Assembly (NCBI RefSeq): GCF_014647795.1
Contig: NZ_BMPW01000001.1
Location: 930,001 to 994,000 of the forward strand
Length of the DNA: 64,000 bases
Direction of reading: 5' to 3'
Origin: Actinoplanes campanulatus
GTDB taxonomy: Bacteria > Actinomycetota > Actinomycetes > Mycobacteriales > Micromonosporaceae
Numbering within the stretch: position 1 is the stretch's first letter; every line of letters starts with the position of its first letter. The notes below the pieces were generated by a model. It was not told the DNA's origin, made no database searches, and was given only the letters and a program-made list of their open reading frames with translations. The position numbers were made by a program, and so were the translations under genes. Of this stretch, positions 54,067-63,085 are shown piece after piece.

Positions 54067-54599
54067 TACTTCTCCCCGGCCTCGGCGACGTCCTTCTCGA
54101 TCTCGGCGGTGTCGGCCTGCAACTCCCGGGTGGCGGTCTTCTCGGCGTTGGCCATCGCCTGCTCCACCTTCGAGCCGATGTCCGCGACGGCGATCACCAC
54201 CAGCCCGGCCTGGCCCTCGTCCAGGTATTCGCCCAGTTCCTTGAGGTCGTGCCGGCTCAGCCCGGCCGCGGCGTGACCGGCCAGCGCCCCGAGGGCCACG
54301 CCCCCGGCCGTGCTCGCCGCCAGCAGCCCGCCGCCGATCGCCGCGAACGGGAACAGCGCCACGACCAGCCCGGTGGCCAGACCGAAGCCGCCGCCCACCA
54401 CACCGCCCACCCGGGTCGGCGTCTCGTGCTGTTTGACGATCGCGGTCTTGCCGTTCGCCTTGCGCTCGATGACCGCCGCGTCGTACGCGTCGATCAGGTT
54501 CGCTTTCCGGTGCAGCTCCTTCACCGCGTCGTAGTCGGCCCGCGCCTGGGCCACACTCGAGTACGCCCCGACATAGACCAGGAACGTGTCCACTGCCAT
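54066..54599 (-). CDS. DUF1269-type protein
   Basis: The 177-residue protein starts at ATG 54599 (AVDTFLVYVGAYSSVAQARADYD). After a short alpha/beta start, a Gly-rich hydrophobic stretch (VGGVVGGGFGLATGLVVALFPFAAIGGGLLAAS, shortened VVGGGFGLATGLVVALF) looks like a glycine-zipper membrane hairpin, then a helical, charged C-terminus (AEIEKDVAEAGEK). DUF1269 proteins are membrane-associated and unknown in function, often stress-induced. It is translationally coupled to the SpoIIAA-like gene. Confidence 0.8.
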   Translation of the reverse strand: MAVDTFLVYVGAYSSVAQARADYDAVKELHRKANLIDAYDAAVIERKANGKTAIVKQHETPTRVGGVVGGGFGLATGLVVALFPFAAIGGGLLAASTAGGVALGALAGHAAAGLSRHDLKELGEYLDEGQAGLVVIAVADIGSKVEQAMANAEKTATRELQADTAEIEKDVAEAGEK

Positions 54600-54742
54600 C
54601 GCTGGCTCCCTTCTCACGGATCTCCGCAGGATGCCGTGCTCCGGCGGTGGACCGCCTCACCCCGGGTAGATGAGAGATCCGGGTGAGACCCATTATGGGA
54701 GACAATTCCTGGGAATCCCGAGAAATGCACGAAAGGGCGCGG

Positions 54743-56641
54743 TCACGCACCGTAGGAATGGTCGCCCCGAATGATCCGGGCCAGATACGACTCGCTGCTC
54801 AACTCGCCCGGGTCGTAACGCAGGCGCAGCTTGTGCGCGAACGCCCCCTCCATGATCGTCTGAAACATCTCCGGCTCGTACGGCCGCAGCATGACCGACC
54901 GCAGCGCGTGCGGCGGCGTAGCGTTGAGCCGCAGCCCGGCGTCCCACTCGGCCCGGAACCGGTCGTCGGAGTGCCACAGCATCTCGAAGACGTGGTGGTG
55001 CAGCAGCGGGTCGATCAGCTCGCCGCGCTTCTCCCACCACAGGAACGACGCGGCCCGCCACAGGTGCATGACGTAGCTGTCGGCACGGGCGGCCAGGAAC
55101 CAGTTCGACAGGTAGGGACCGGTGTAGTCGAACGCGAAGACGCTCCCCTTGGCGAGCGCCCGGTCGACGTGCGGGCGCAGCGGCTCGGAGACGAAGCAGG
55201 TGGCGTCCACCCAGACCCCGCCGAACTTCTCCAGCAGCAGCATCCGCAGCAGCTCGGAGAAGTGCCCGTGGTCGTCCTTCAGCGCGACGGCCAGGTCCTC
55301 CGGCACGTCGACGTAGTTGCCGATGTCGTCCCGGGACAGCGCGTGCACGCCCGGGTTGTGTGCCCGCAACGCCGCGAGGCAGGCCCGGACCACCGGCGGC
55401 GCGGCGTCGAAGCCCTGCGCCCAGTAGACGAAGATCGGCTGGTCGAAGCGGCTGCGCACCGGACGGTCCAGCCGCTGCGCCACCTGCGTACGGATCTGCC
55501 CGAGGTGCTCGGCCAGGAAGATCCCCAGCTCCCGGCGGGCGCCGAAGGCCGGTACGTCGGAGTCCAGCACGGCCGGCCCGTCGAACGGCAGCTTGGTGTC
55601 GTGCGCCAGGGCCGCCGCCGAAGCACGCCGGCTGTCGTCCCGGCGCCGGAGCCGGTCGTACGCGGTGGCCAGCGCGTACCCCCGCTCGAAGTCCTCCGGG
55701 CTCTTCGCCGCCGCGCCGCGCAGCAGCTGCTCGGCCGCCGCCCAGCGCTCCTCGGCCAGCGCGATCAGGCCCAGCCGGTACGCCGCCTCGCCGTCCGGAT
55801 CGCCGGCCTTGACGACCCGGCGCAGTTCCGTGCCGGCGGCCTCCAGGTCGTCCTCGGCCAGCGCGATCCGGGCGAGCGCCAGCGGGTCGTCCCCCGCGGA
55901 CGACCGCAGGAACGCCGCTTCTTCCGCGGTGAGCCGGGGCAGGCCGGCGGCATGGGCTGCGGGCAGCAGCGTCCGGCGTGACGGTGACGCGCCCGGCTCG
56001 CCGGTCCACTCGTAGGAGAACCAGGGGTCGTCCGGGGTCGAGCCGTCGAAGTGGGGCATCGGGGCGGCGGTCTCGGTGACCGCGTAGTCGTACCAGACGA
56101 CCGCGCCCTGCCCGGCGGCCATGCCGGCGCGCAGCCGGACGACCGCGTCCCGGGCGCCCGCCGGGACGGTGAAGGTCACGCTGATCCGGTGGTGCCCGTG
56201 CTCGTTGCGGGCGGGCGCCGACCGGGCCGGGGCGGCGGCTGCCGCGTCGTCGGCCGTCCACTCGGCGGCCAGCCGCAGCGCGGACCGGTGCAGCCGGCCG
56301 CCGAGCGGTTCGGCGAGGAAGAGCGAGACACTCGCCGTGTAGGTGCCGCCGGGCCGCAGGACGATCCCGGCGGGCGCCGCGAACGTGTCGTCGTCGCCGG
56401 TCAGCCCGGTCACCCGCAGGCCGGTCACGCCGGGCAGGCCGGGCACCTCGACGGCCTCGGCCGCCGTTCCGGCGGAGACCGGCACGGCCGCCGGGTCGCC
56501 GCGGAACCCCGGGTCCGGCACCAGGTTGAGCACGGACGGCGGGGCCGGGGCCGGTTCGGCCAGCGGTGGCGGCGGGGTGAGCCGGAACGCGGCCCGGAAC
56601 CGGGTCAGCATGCTCTGGTCGGTGGGTGCGGTCGCCGTCAT
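54743..56641 (-). CDS. Chimeric glycosyltransferase (CBM-like, TPR, Caps_synth/GT32-like)
   Basis: The 632-residue protein has three parts. Residues 35-215 are a beta-rich domain like a carbohydrate-binding module (GIVLRPGGTYTASVSLFL shortened LRPGGTYTASVSL; HHRISVTFTVPAG). Residues 240-350 carry TPR-like helices (ALARIALAEDDLEAAGTELRRVV shortened ALAEDDLEAAGTELRRVV). Residues 400-630 match the capsular-polysaccharide-synthesis/GT32-type sugar transferase: PIFVYWAQGFDAAPPVVRACL (shortened VYWAQGF), SELLRMLLLEKFGGVWVDATCF (shortened EKFGGVWVDAT). A sugar addition to a protein or surface glycan is likely. Low-GC promoter DNA lies upstream. Stop at 54743. Confidence 0.85.
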   Translation of the reverse strand: MTATAPTDQSMLTRFRAAFRLTPPPPLAEPAPAPPSVLNLVPDPGFRGDPAAVPVSAGTAAEAVEVPGLPGVTGLRVTGLTGDDDTFAAPAGIVLRPGGTYTASVSLFLAEPLGGRLHRSALRLAAEWTADDAAAAAPARSAPARNEHGHHRISVTFTVPAGARDAVVRLRAGMAAGQGAVVWYDYAVTETAAPMPHFDGSTPDDPWFSYEWTGEPGASPSRRTLLPAAHAAGLPRLTAEEAAFLRSSAGDDPLALARIALAEDDLEAAGTELRRVVKAGDPDGEAAYRLGLIALAEERWAAAEQLLRGAAAKSPEDFERGYALATAYDRLRRRDDSRRASAAALAHDTKLPFDGPAVLDSDVPAFGARRELGIFLAEHLGQIRTQVAQRLDRPVRSRFDQPIFVYWAQGFDAAPPVVRACLAALRAHNPGVHALSRDDIGNYVDVPEDLAVALKDDHGHFSELLRMLLLEKFGGVWVDATCFVSEPLRPHVDRALAKGSVFAFDYTGPYLSNWFLAARADSYVMHLWRAASFLWWEKRGELIDPLLHHHVFEMLWHSDDRFRAEWDAGLRLNATPPHALRSVMLRPYEPEMFQTIMEGAFAHKLRLRYDPGELSSESYLARIIRGDHSYGA

Positions 56642-56718
56642 CGATGTCCCTTCGCAGCGTGCCGCCGCAGTTTAGTCGGACATCCGACGCAGTCCGGCAG
56701 CCCGCGGGATCCCCCGTC

Positions 56719-58287
56719 CTATATCGGCAGCACCACGGCGGACGGCCGGTTCCCCACACACGTCACGGTCATCCGGAAGCGCGCCAGGCCACCGGCGAAG
56801 ACGACGACCGCGGTCAGCGACGGGCCCCGGTCGACCCGCTCCACGGTGAATCCGGGCCGCGGCTCCCAGGCCAGCAGCTCGGCGCCCGCCGGGACGCACC
56901 GGGCCACCACCGACCCGCCCGGCGACTCCAGCCGGGTGCTCCGCGGTTCGGCCGGCCCGGACGGCTCGGTGATGGTCACGCTCGGTTGCGGACCGGGCCT
57001 CGACGGCCTCCCCGATCCGTTCGGACCGGCCGGCAGACTGGGCCAGACGAGCGGGACGCTGCTGTTCACCGCCGCTTTGGTGGGCCGGGTGGCGGATTCG
57101 GCGGGGCGCGTGACGGCCGGGCCGCCGGCACCACTTCTGGTCACTCCGGGTGAGGCAGCGGGCGGAGCGGCCACGCCGGGCTCGCCGGCCGGGTCACCCT
57201 CGCGCCCGGCGAGCAGCATCGGCACGGCGGCGAGCAGGACCGCGGCCAGGGCGCCGGCCAGGAGCCGGGCACGCTTCAGACCCCTTTTCGGTACGGGTGG
57301 GACGGGCGCCGTCCACTCGTCCACGGGTGGCTCGATCCGCCGGGTGACCTCGTCGGGGGCGTCCTGGGAATCGGGTGCGGGTCCCCGTACCTCCTCGGTC
57401 TTCGGCACGCCCGCGGCCTCGGCGGCGTCGCCCAGAACGCCTGCCACCTCGGCCGCGTCCGGACGCATCCACGGATCCTTGGCCAGGCAGCGGCCGACCA
57501 GGTCGATGATCTCGGCGGGCACGCCGGGCAGTTCGGGCAGCGGCAGCGGCTCCTGGTAGACGTGCGCCTCGAGCATCTGGGTGGTGGTCTCCACACTCCA
57601 CGGCGCGCCCCCGGTGAGCAGCCGGTAGAGCAGCACGCCGAGCGCGTAGACGTCCGAGGCGGGCTCGATCGCGCCGCCGGTGAGCCGTTCCGGCGCCAGG
57701 TAGGCGGGTGTGCCGAGCAGGGCGTCCTCGGGCGAGGCGGGCCCGGCCACGGCGGCGATGCCGAAGTCCACCACCTTGGCGCCGGCCGGGGTGACCATGA
57801 TGTTGGCGAGTTTGACGTCCCGGTGCACGAGCCCGTCGGCGTGCGCGACGGCCAGCGCGGCGGCCACCTCGCCGCAGATCCGGAAGACCGTGCGCGGTGG
57901 CACGCGGCCGCGCGACACCCGCTGTTGCAGGGTCGGCCCGTTGATCAGTTCCATCACCACATAGGGGACCGGCTGCCCGTTCTCCTCGCATTCCCCGAAG
58001 TCGTAGATCTGCGCGATGTTCGGGTGCGAGAGGGTCGCCGCCGCCCGCGCCTCGTGCAGGATCCGCAGCCCGAACCGGGGGTCGCCGGCATAACGCCCGG
58101 CCAGCACCTTCACCGCGACCGGGCGGTTCAGCACCTCGTCCAGGGCGTGCCAGACGACGGCCATGCCGCCGCGGCCGAGTTCATTGATCAGCCGATACCG
58201 GCCACCGAGTTTCCGCTCCACCTCCACCCGAGGCAGTCTGCCGAAATGCTCGGGAATTCGCACATCCGAGCCGCGCTCGAATGCCAT
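56719..58287 (-). CDS. Membrane Ser/Thr protein kinase
   Basis: The 522-residue protein has a eukaryotic-type kinase domain (residues 30-290): GRGGMAVVWHALD, VAVKVL (Lys60), HRDVKLANIM (Asp157), DFGIAAV (Asp174) and GTPAYLAPERL. A Pro-rich linker, one transmembrane helix (about 344-366) and an extracellular Pro/Ser/Thr-rich stalk with a C-terminal beta-rich domain (about 450-522) of unknown type follow. There are no PASTA repeats, so it is not the PknB type. It starts 30 bp from the divergent hydrolase gene. The substrate is unknown. Confidence 0.93.
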   Translation of the reverse strand: MAFERGSDVRIPEHFGRLPRVEVERKLGGRYRLINELGRGGMAVVWHALDEVLNRPVAVKVLAGRYAGDPRFGLRILHEARAAATLSHPNIAQIYDFGECEENGQPVPYVVMELINGPTLQQRVSRGRVPPRTVFRICGEVAAALAVAHADGLVHRDVKLANIMVTPAGAKVVDFGIAAVAGPASPEDALLGTPAYLAPERLTGGAIEPASDVYALGVLLYRLLTGGAPWSVETTTQMLEAHVYQEPLPLPELPGVPAEIIDLVGRCLAKDPWMRPDAAEVAGVLGDAAEAAGVPKTEEVRGPAPDSQDAPDEVTRRIEPPVDEWTAPVPPVPKRGLKRARLLAGALAAVLLAAVPMLLAGREGDPAGEPGVAAPPAASPGVTRSGAGGPAVTRPAESATRPTKAAVNSSVPLVWPSLPAGPNGSGRPSRPGPQPSVTITEPSGPAEPRSTRLESPGGSVVARCVPAGAELLAWEPRPGFTVERVDRGPSLTAVVVFAGGLARFRMTVTCVGNRPSAVVLPI

Positions 58288-58317
58288 TCACCTTTCACAT
58301 TCGGATATCGTGCGGGC

Positions 58318-59949
58318 ATGGTGGTCTCCACGGTGGACAGCATTCTCGGCCGGGTTCTCGGGCAGGCTCCGGCGCTCCATTCGTATTCGATCTCCGAAGT
58401 ACGCACGCCGATGCGCGACGGCACCGAACTGATTGGTGATCATTTCGCGCCGGATTCCGCCGGCGCCCGGGGGACGGTGCTGATCCGTACGCCGTACGGC
58501 CGTGGCTTCCCCACCTCGGCGCTCAACGGGCGGCTGCTGGCCGCCCGCGGCTACCACGTGCTGTTGCAGAGCGTGCGCGGCACGTTCGGCTCCGGCGGCG
58601 CGTTCCGGCCGATGGCCCAGGAGACCGAGGACGGTCAGGACACCGTCGCGTGGCTGCGCGGACAGTCCTGGTTCGACGGGCGGCTGGCCACCCTCGGCGC
58701 CTCCTACCTCGGGTGGACGCAGTGGACGCTCCTGCAGGACCCGCCGCCCGAGCTGTGCGCCGCGGTGATCTACGTGGCGCCGCACGACTTCCGCGAGGCG
58801 GTGTGGGGCACCGGGGCGTTCACCCTGGGCGACTTCCTCGGCTGGAGCGACCAGATCGCCCACCAGGAGGACGGCGGCGGGCTGCGGCGGCTGCTCGGGA
58901 TGGCGTGGGCGCCCCGCCGGGTGGCGCCCGGCCTCACCGGGCTGCCGCTGCCGCACGCCGCGGTGCCGGTGCTGCGCGGGCGCGCCCCCTGGTACCGGGA
59001 GTGGCTGTCCCACCCGGACGGCGACGACCCGTGGTGGGAGCCGTACCGGGCCGGCGCCGCCCTGGCGAAGGCGGACGTGCCGGTGCTGCTGATCGGCGGC
59101 TGGCAGGACCTGTTCCTCGACCAGACCCTCCAGCAGTACGCCGTGCTCGCCGGCCGCGGCGCCGACGTGGCCCTCACCGTCGGCCCGTGGACGCACTTCC
59201 AGGTCGCCACCCGGGCCGCCGGGCTGGTCGCCCGGGAGAGCGTGGCCTGGCTCGACCAGCACCTCGCCGGTGGGCCGGCCGCCCGGAGACAGCCGGTCCG
59301 GGTCTACCGCACCGGGCAGGACGCCTGGCACGAGATGCCGTCCTGGCCGCCGCCGGCCGAGCCGGTCGCCTTCCACCCGCGCGCCGACCGGGGCCTCACC
59401 ACGGCGGCGCCCGAGCGGCCGGAGGGCAACGCGGCGTTCACCTACGACCCGGCCGACCCGACCCCCTCGGTCGGCGGGCGCACCCTGACCGGGGCGGCCG
59501 GGATCCGCGACAACCGGCGGCTGGAGCGCCGTTCCGACGTGCTGACCTTCACCACCGATCCGCTGCCGACCGCGGTCGACGTGATCGGCTCACCCGTCGT
59601 GGAGCTGGCGGTCGCGCTGGACAACCCGTACGGCGACGTCTTCGCCCGGATCTGCGACGTCGACGAGCGGGGGCGGTCGTTCAACATCACCGACAAGCAC
59701 CTGCGCCTCGACCCGGCGACGCCGGCCGGGCAGGTCCAGCAGGTCACCCTGACCCTGGATCCGTGCTTCCACCGGCTCCGGGCCGGTCACCGGCTGCGGT
59801 TGCAGATCTCCGGCGGCGCGTTCCCCCGGTTCGCCCGCAACCTGGGCACGCCCGGCGATCCGGCCGAGGGCCGGCACATGGCGCCCTGCCTGCACACCGT
59901 CCACCTGTCCGGCACCCGGCTGCTGATCCCGGTGACCGTCCGGCCGTAG
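58318..59949 (+). CDS. CocE/NonD-family (X-Pro dipeptidyl-peptidase-like) hydrolase
   Basis: The 543-residue protein has an alpha/beta-hydrolase with nucleophile Ser129 in LGASYLGWTQW, the acid in LIGGWQDLF, and the His in VGPWTHF. It ends in the S15 beta-jelly-roll domain (RNRRLERRSDVLTFTTDPL, shortened ERRSDVLTFTTDPL; VFARICDVDERGRSFNITD). Relatives hydrolyse esters, amides or X-Pro dipeptides; the substrate here is unknown. There is no signal peptide, so it is probably cytosolic. It starts at ATG 58318, 30 bp from the kinase start. Confidence 0.92.
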   Translation: MVVSTVDSILGRVLGQAPALHSYSISEVRTPMRDGTELIGDHFAPDSAGARGTVLIRTPYGRGFPTSALNGRLLAARGYHVLLQSVRGTFGSGGAFRPMAQETEDGQDTVAWLRGQSWFDGRLATLGASYLGWTQWTLLQDPPPELCAAVIYVAPHDFREAVWGTGAFTLGDFLGWSDQIAHQEDGGGLRRLLGMAWAPRRVAPGLTGLPLPHAAVPVLRGRAPWYREWLSHPDGDDPWWEPYRAGAALAKADVPVLLIGGWQDLFLDQTLQQYAVLAGRGADVALTVGPWTHFQVATRAAGLVARESVAWLDQHLAGGPAARRQPVRVYRTGQDAWHEMPSWPPPAEPVAFHPRADRGLTTAAPERPEGNAAFTYDPADPTPSVGGRTLTGAAGIRDNRRLERRSDVLTFTTDPLPTAVDVIGSPVVELAVALDNPYGDVFARICDVDERGRSFNITDKHLRLDPATPAGQVQQVTLTLDPCFHRLRAGHRLRLQISGGAFPRFARNLGTPGDPAEGRHMAPCLHTVHLSGTRLLIPVTVRP

Positions 59950-59959
59950 GGTCGCCTCC

Positions 59960-60421
59960 ATGACCGATACCTGGCGGCATCTGCCCGCACCGGCCCGCCC
60001 GATCGCCGCCTCGGCCACCGCCGCGGTCGCCGCGGTCCGGGCGAAGGACTCGACGGCCCTGGACGACGCGGTGACCGCCCTGGCCGGGCTCGATCCGGCG
60101 CAGAGCGGCCTGGTTCTCGGCACCGCGGTGCGCCTGCTGCTCGAGGACGGCCATCCGGACGGGCTCACCGCCGACGACGTACGGGCCACGCTGGCGAGCT
60201 GTGTCCGGTCCTGGCCCGAACAGGCCGACCCGCAGGTGGTGCTCTGGCTGCTGGCCGGCGCGCTCGGGGTGCTGGACGAGGACGGGACACCGCCCCCGAA
60301 ACCGGACGCGCTGGCCCGTAACGCCGCCGTGCTGCTCGCCGACCTGCTGGCCGGCCGGCCGCTCGCCCCGTGGTGGACCGCGACCCTCGCCGAGATCGAG
60401 CGGGCCCAGCTCAACGATTAA
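59960..60421 (+). CDS. Hypothetical helical protein
   Basis: The 153-residue protein is Ala/Leu-rich and probably all helical, with no signal peptide or membrane segment. I recognise no family. It lies 10 bp after the hydrolase stop, so it is probably co-transcribed with it. GC-rich third positions support a real gene. Confidence 0.65.
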   Translation: MTDTWRHLPAPARPIAASATAAVAAVRAKDSTALDDAVTALAGLDPAQSGLVLGTAVRLLLEDGHPDGLTADDVRATLASCVRSWPEQADPQVVLWLLAGALGVLDEDGTPPPKPDALARNAAVLLADLLAGRPLAPWWTATLAEIERAQLND

Positions 60422-60574
60422 CTTTTTGCACAAACTGCAAGTTCACCTGGGGCGCACGTTGCGCGAGCGAACGGATGCGCTAATGAGAGGTCAACAAGGA
60501 GAAGCCGCTCTCCACGCTGAGCGGGGACGAGCGACTGAAGCGGGATCCGCCCCGCACTAGGGCATCCATCGGTG

Positions 60575-60598
60575 GGGCCGGCCACGATCGGCCGGCCC
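60575..60598. terminator. Hairpin between convergent genes
   Basis: GGGCCGGCC and GGCCGGCCC form a 9-bp stem around ACGATC, between the hypothetical protein and the STAS gene. It could terminate from both sides. The 153 bp to its left (60422-60574) hold no gene that I can support. Confidence 0.6.
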
Positions 60599-60615
60599 TC
60601 CCCGGACGGGTGACA

Positions 60616-60972
60616 TCAGGACGGGCGCAGGCCCACCGAGGTCCGCGGGCTCGGCGGCTCGGCACAGCCCAGCAGGCCGACCAGCCCGGAGACCCACAGC
60701 TGCCGGTAGACGGTGGCGCTCGGGTGGCTGACCACCAGCTTCACGCCGCTCGCCGCGGCCGTGTGGAAGCAGGCGACCAGGATGCCGATCCCGATGCTGT
60801 CGATCAGCATCACCCGTTGCAGGTCCAGGCAGATCCGGCTCGGCGTCATGCCGGTCAGGACGTCGTTCACCGCGTCCCGCATGACGTGTGCGTTATCCAG
60901 ATCGATCTCGCCGCTAGGTGCGATCTCGACGGTGCCGTCAGCCAGCTGGCGGGTCGTGATCGGCAGATACAC
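60616..60972 (-). CDS. STAS-domain anti-sigma factor antagonist-like protein
   Basis: The 118-residue protein starts at GTG 60972 (YLPITTRQLADGTVEIAPSGEIDLDNA), with AGAGGG upstream. It is a SpoIIAA/BldG-like STAS fold, with VMLIDSIGIGILVACF carrying the usual Asp-Ser phosphorylation site. Such proteins release sigma factors when dephosphorylated. No anti-sigma kinase gene is next to it. The 290 bp upstream (60973-61262) has no gene. Confidence 0.88.
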   Translation of the reverse strand: MYLPITTRQLADGTVEIAPSGEIDLDNAHVMRDAVNDVLTGMTPSRICLDLQRVMLIDSIGIGILVACFHTAAASGVKLVVSHPSATVYRQLWVSGLVGLLGCAEPPSPRTSVGLRPS

Positions 60973-61262
60973 AGCTGCCCTCTTTCTGGCGCACAGCCGG
61001 GGCTGACGCCGACATGCCGCGGGACACTCGGTGCGCCGGCCGGAGAAAGGGGCCGTGCGCTGGAGGCGATCGTTGGAGGACGCCGACCGGAACCCGCGTA
61101 CCTTCAACAATCCGCTGGTCTGCAAGTTACGCCACGTAGGCGCGGAACGCCAGAGTAGTTCATATGGCCGGAATGCGCTGGAACGGTCACCGCGTGGCGG
61201 CCACGTTGACTGTCCACTGACTCGGACCGAAACTCACCGTATGCGTTGGAGCTCCGGCCGGA

Positions 61263-62243
61263 ATGGTTGACGCCCTTCCGCGCGCCACGTCGGCGCCGGG
61301 ATCCGTCTACTTCGACAGTGTCGACGGTGAGCGTGCCCGTGAGGTCCTGAATCGTTTCTACCACCCTGCGTCGATCGGGGCCGATCTCGAACTGGGCGCC
61401 GAGCTGATCCAACTCGGACCGCTCACCGTGGGTCACCTGACGTTCGCTCGTAGCGCAACTCTGGAGGTCGCCGAGGCCGGCGCCTACCACGTCACGCTGC
61501 CCACGGCGGGGCTGGTACGGATGCGGCGCGGCGGGCGGGAGCTGACCGCGACCCCGGCCACGGCGCTGGCGTTCCGGCCCGGGGACCGGATCCGCCTGCG
61601 GCACGAGCCAAACAGCGCGGAGCTGGGCGTCCGGATCGAGAGCTGGGCCCTGGAGGCGGAGCTCGCCGGGCTGCTGGGTCACCCGATCGAGGGACCGATC
61701 GACCTGCCGCCGGCGTTCGACCTGACCGAGGGGCCGGCGCACAGCTGGAGCCGGCTCATCCGGCTGCTCCGCGACGAGCTGGAGCACGAGAGCAGCCTGA
61801 TCTACGAGCCGGTCATCGCCGAGCAGCTGTGCGGCAGCGTGCTCAGCGGACTGCTGCTCAGTGTCCCGCACCGGTACCACGAGGAGCTGGTGACTCCGTC
61901 CGCCGCCGGACCGCCCCGGCCGATCCGCCGGGCCATGGCGGCGATCACCGACGAGCCGGAGTACGCCTTCACGGTCGGCGAGCTGGCCGCCATCGCCGGG
62001 ATCAGCGTCCGCTCGCTCCAGTCCGGGTTCCGGCGGCACGTCGGCTGCGCGCCGAGGGCCTACCTCCAGGACGTCCGGCTCACCCGGGCGCACGAGGCGC
62101 TGCGGCACGGCGATCCGGCCGCCGTCACGGTGGCCGAGGTGGCGCACCGCTGGGGGTTCGCCCATCTCGGCCGGTTCGCGTCGGCGTACCGGAAGCGTTT
62201 CGGCGTCTCGCCGTCGGAGACATTGCGGGCCGGGAACACCTGA
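61263..62243 (+). CDS. AraC-family transcriptional regulator
   Basis: The 326-residue protein has an N-terminal AraC-binding-type domain (AYHVTLPTAGLVRMRRGG, AFRPGDRIRLRHE) and a C-terminal pair of helix-turn-helix motifs (AFTVGELAAIAGISVRSLQSGFRRHVG, shortened LAAIAGISVRSLQSGFRRH; VAEVAHRWGFAHLGRFASAYRKRFG, shortened HRWGFAHLGRFASAYRKRFG) ending PSETLRA. The N-terminal part resembles regulators of the ArpR/oxygenase-control type. The target is unknown. It stands between the STAS gene and hypothetical genes. Confidence 0.92.
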   Translation: MVDALPRATSAPGSVYFDSVDGERAREVLNRFYHPASIGADLELGAELIQLGPLTVGHLTFARSATLEVAEAGAYHVTLPTAGLVRMRRGGRELTATPATALAFRPGDRIRLRHEPNSAELGVRIESWALEAELAGLLGHPIEGPIDLPPAFDLTEGPAHSWSRLIRLLRDELEHESSLIYEPVIAEQLCGSVLSGLLLSVPHRYHEELVTPSAAGPPRPIRRAMAAITDEPEYAFTVGELAAIAGISVRSLQSGFRRHVGCAPRAYLQDVRLTRAHEALRHGDPAAVTVAEVAHRWGFAHLGRFASAYRKRFGVSPSETLRAGNT

Positions 62244-62250
62244 TCGGGTG

Positions 62251-62577
62251 TCACTCCCCGGGGTCGCAGCGGCGCGGCTGTGGCACCCCTCCGGTGCTTC
62301 GCGGCGCCGCGGAGGCCCCGAACAGGTGACCCCGCAGCGGTGTCCAGTCGCTCCAGGCCGCCAGGCGCGGCGGCACCGTGGCCACCTCGCCGTCACCGGC
62401 CCGGCACTGCTGCCGCAGGAACGCGACCACGCGCTCGGCGGCCGCCTCACCGTTCTCAACCAGGCTCCGCAGCACCCGGGGATCGGCCGTCTCCACGTCG
62501 CGCAGCAGTTCGGCCAGGCCGGACAGGGCCTGGACCACCGCGGACGCGTCCCGCTCGGCGTCCCACAGGCTGGTCAC
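62251..62577 (-). CDS. Hypothetical protein
   Basis: From GTG 62577 it is 108 residues (TSLWDAERDASAVVQALSGL...). An upstream TTG at 62661 could add 28 residues, Arg/His-rich and less protein-like. It is helical (LRDVETADPRVLRSLVENGEAAAERVVAFLRQQC in shortened form: DVETADPRVLRSLVE, ERVVAFLRQQC) with no family that I recognise. It converges on the AraC gene, 7 bp apart. Confidence 0.5.
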   Translation of the reverse strand: MTSLWDAERDASAVVQALSGLAELLRDVETADPRVLRSLVENGEAAAERVVAFLRQQCRAGDGEVATVPPRLAAWSDWTPLRGHLFGASAAPRSTGGVPQPRRCDPGE

Positions 62578-62902
62578 GCCGGCGCTCCCCCAAGCCGGGC
62601 CGGCTTCGCTCCGGCTGCGGTGCAATCCGTCGTGCCTCTTGCTGTGCGGTCGGTCATGCAATGCATCCCCTCACCCCGACACGCGCCCGGCGGTCGTCGC
62701 GGGCCCGCGACAGCCGCCACCGGGCCGTCCCCCCGGTGCGCGTGACAAGCCGAAAATGTATTCGGCTCGCTACTATGCGTCCATCCGTAACGCGCAGGCT
62801 CTGTCCAGTTAGCGCTCAGTTCGACCGGTCCTCGTTGCCGACCCCGCGTAGAACGCCCGGAATCGGGTATCCGCCGATCACACCCGATTCATGGAGGGGG
62901 CC

Positions 62903-63085
62903 ATGATGAGCAGCACCGAGACCCGGCCGAACACACCGAACTGGCGGACAGGCGCTGAGCAGCCCTGGGATCCGGAGGATCTGGCCGTCGCGCAGGGTAA
63001 GTACCCGACGCCGGAGAACATCGCCCGCGCCAAAGCCGAGCTCGAGCGCGACGGCGCCGCCGCGATCGAGCGCACGGTTCCCTAG
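62903..63085 (+). CDS. Small hydrophilic hypothetical protein
   Basis: The 60-residue protein starts at ATG 62903 (or 62906), with GGAGGGGG ten bases upstream, a strong RBS. It is acidic and polar (WDPEDLAVAQGKYPTPENI, AKAELERDGAAAIERTVP) with no membrane segment. Its TAG stop overlaps the stop of the next gene (CTAG). The function is unknown. The 325 bp upstream of it (62578-62902) have no gene that I can support. Confidence 0.6.
   Translation: MMSSTETRPNTPNWRTGAEQPWDPEDLAVAQGKYPTPENIARAKAELERDGAAAIERTVP

Noticed and set aside
57283-57299. CCCCTTTTCGGTACGGG, similar to the same repeat
   Set aside because: It encodes in-frame kinase residues (PVPKRGLK) and lacks a second G of the core, so it is taken as coding sequence.
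60483-60560. A 25-codon ORF (MRGQQGEAAL...) after the hypothetical gene at 59960-60421
   Set aside because: There is no ribosome-binding site. Another frame reads more peptide-like but lacks any start codon after its upstream stop, so no small gene can be supported.
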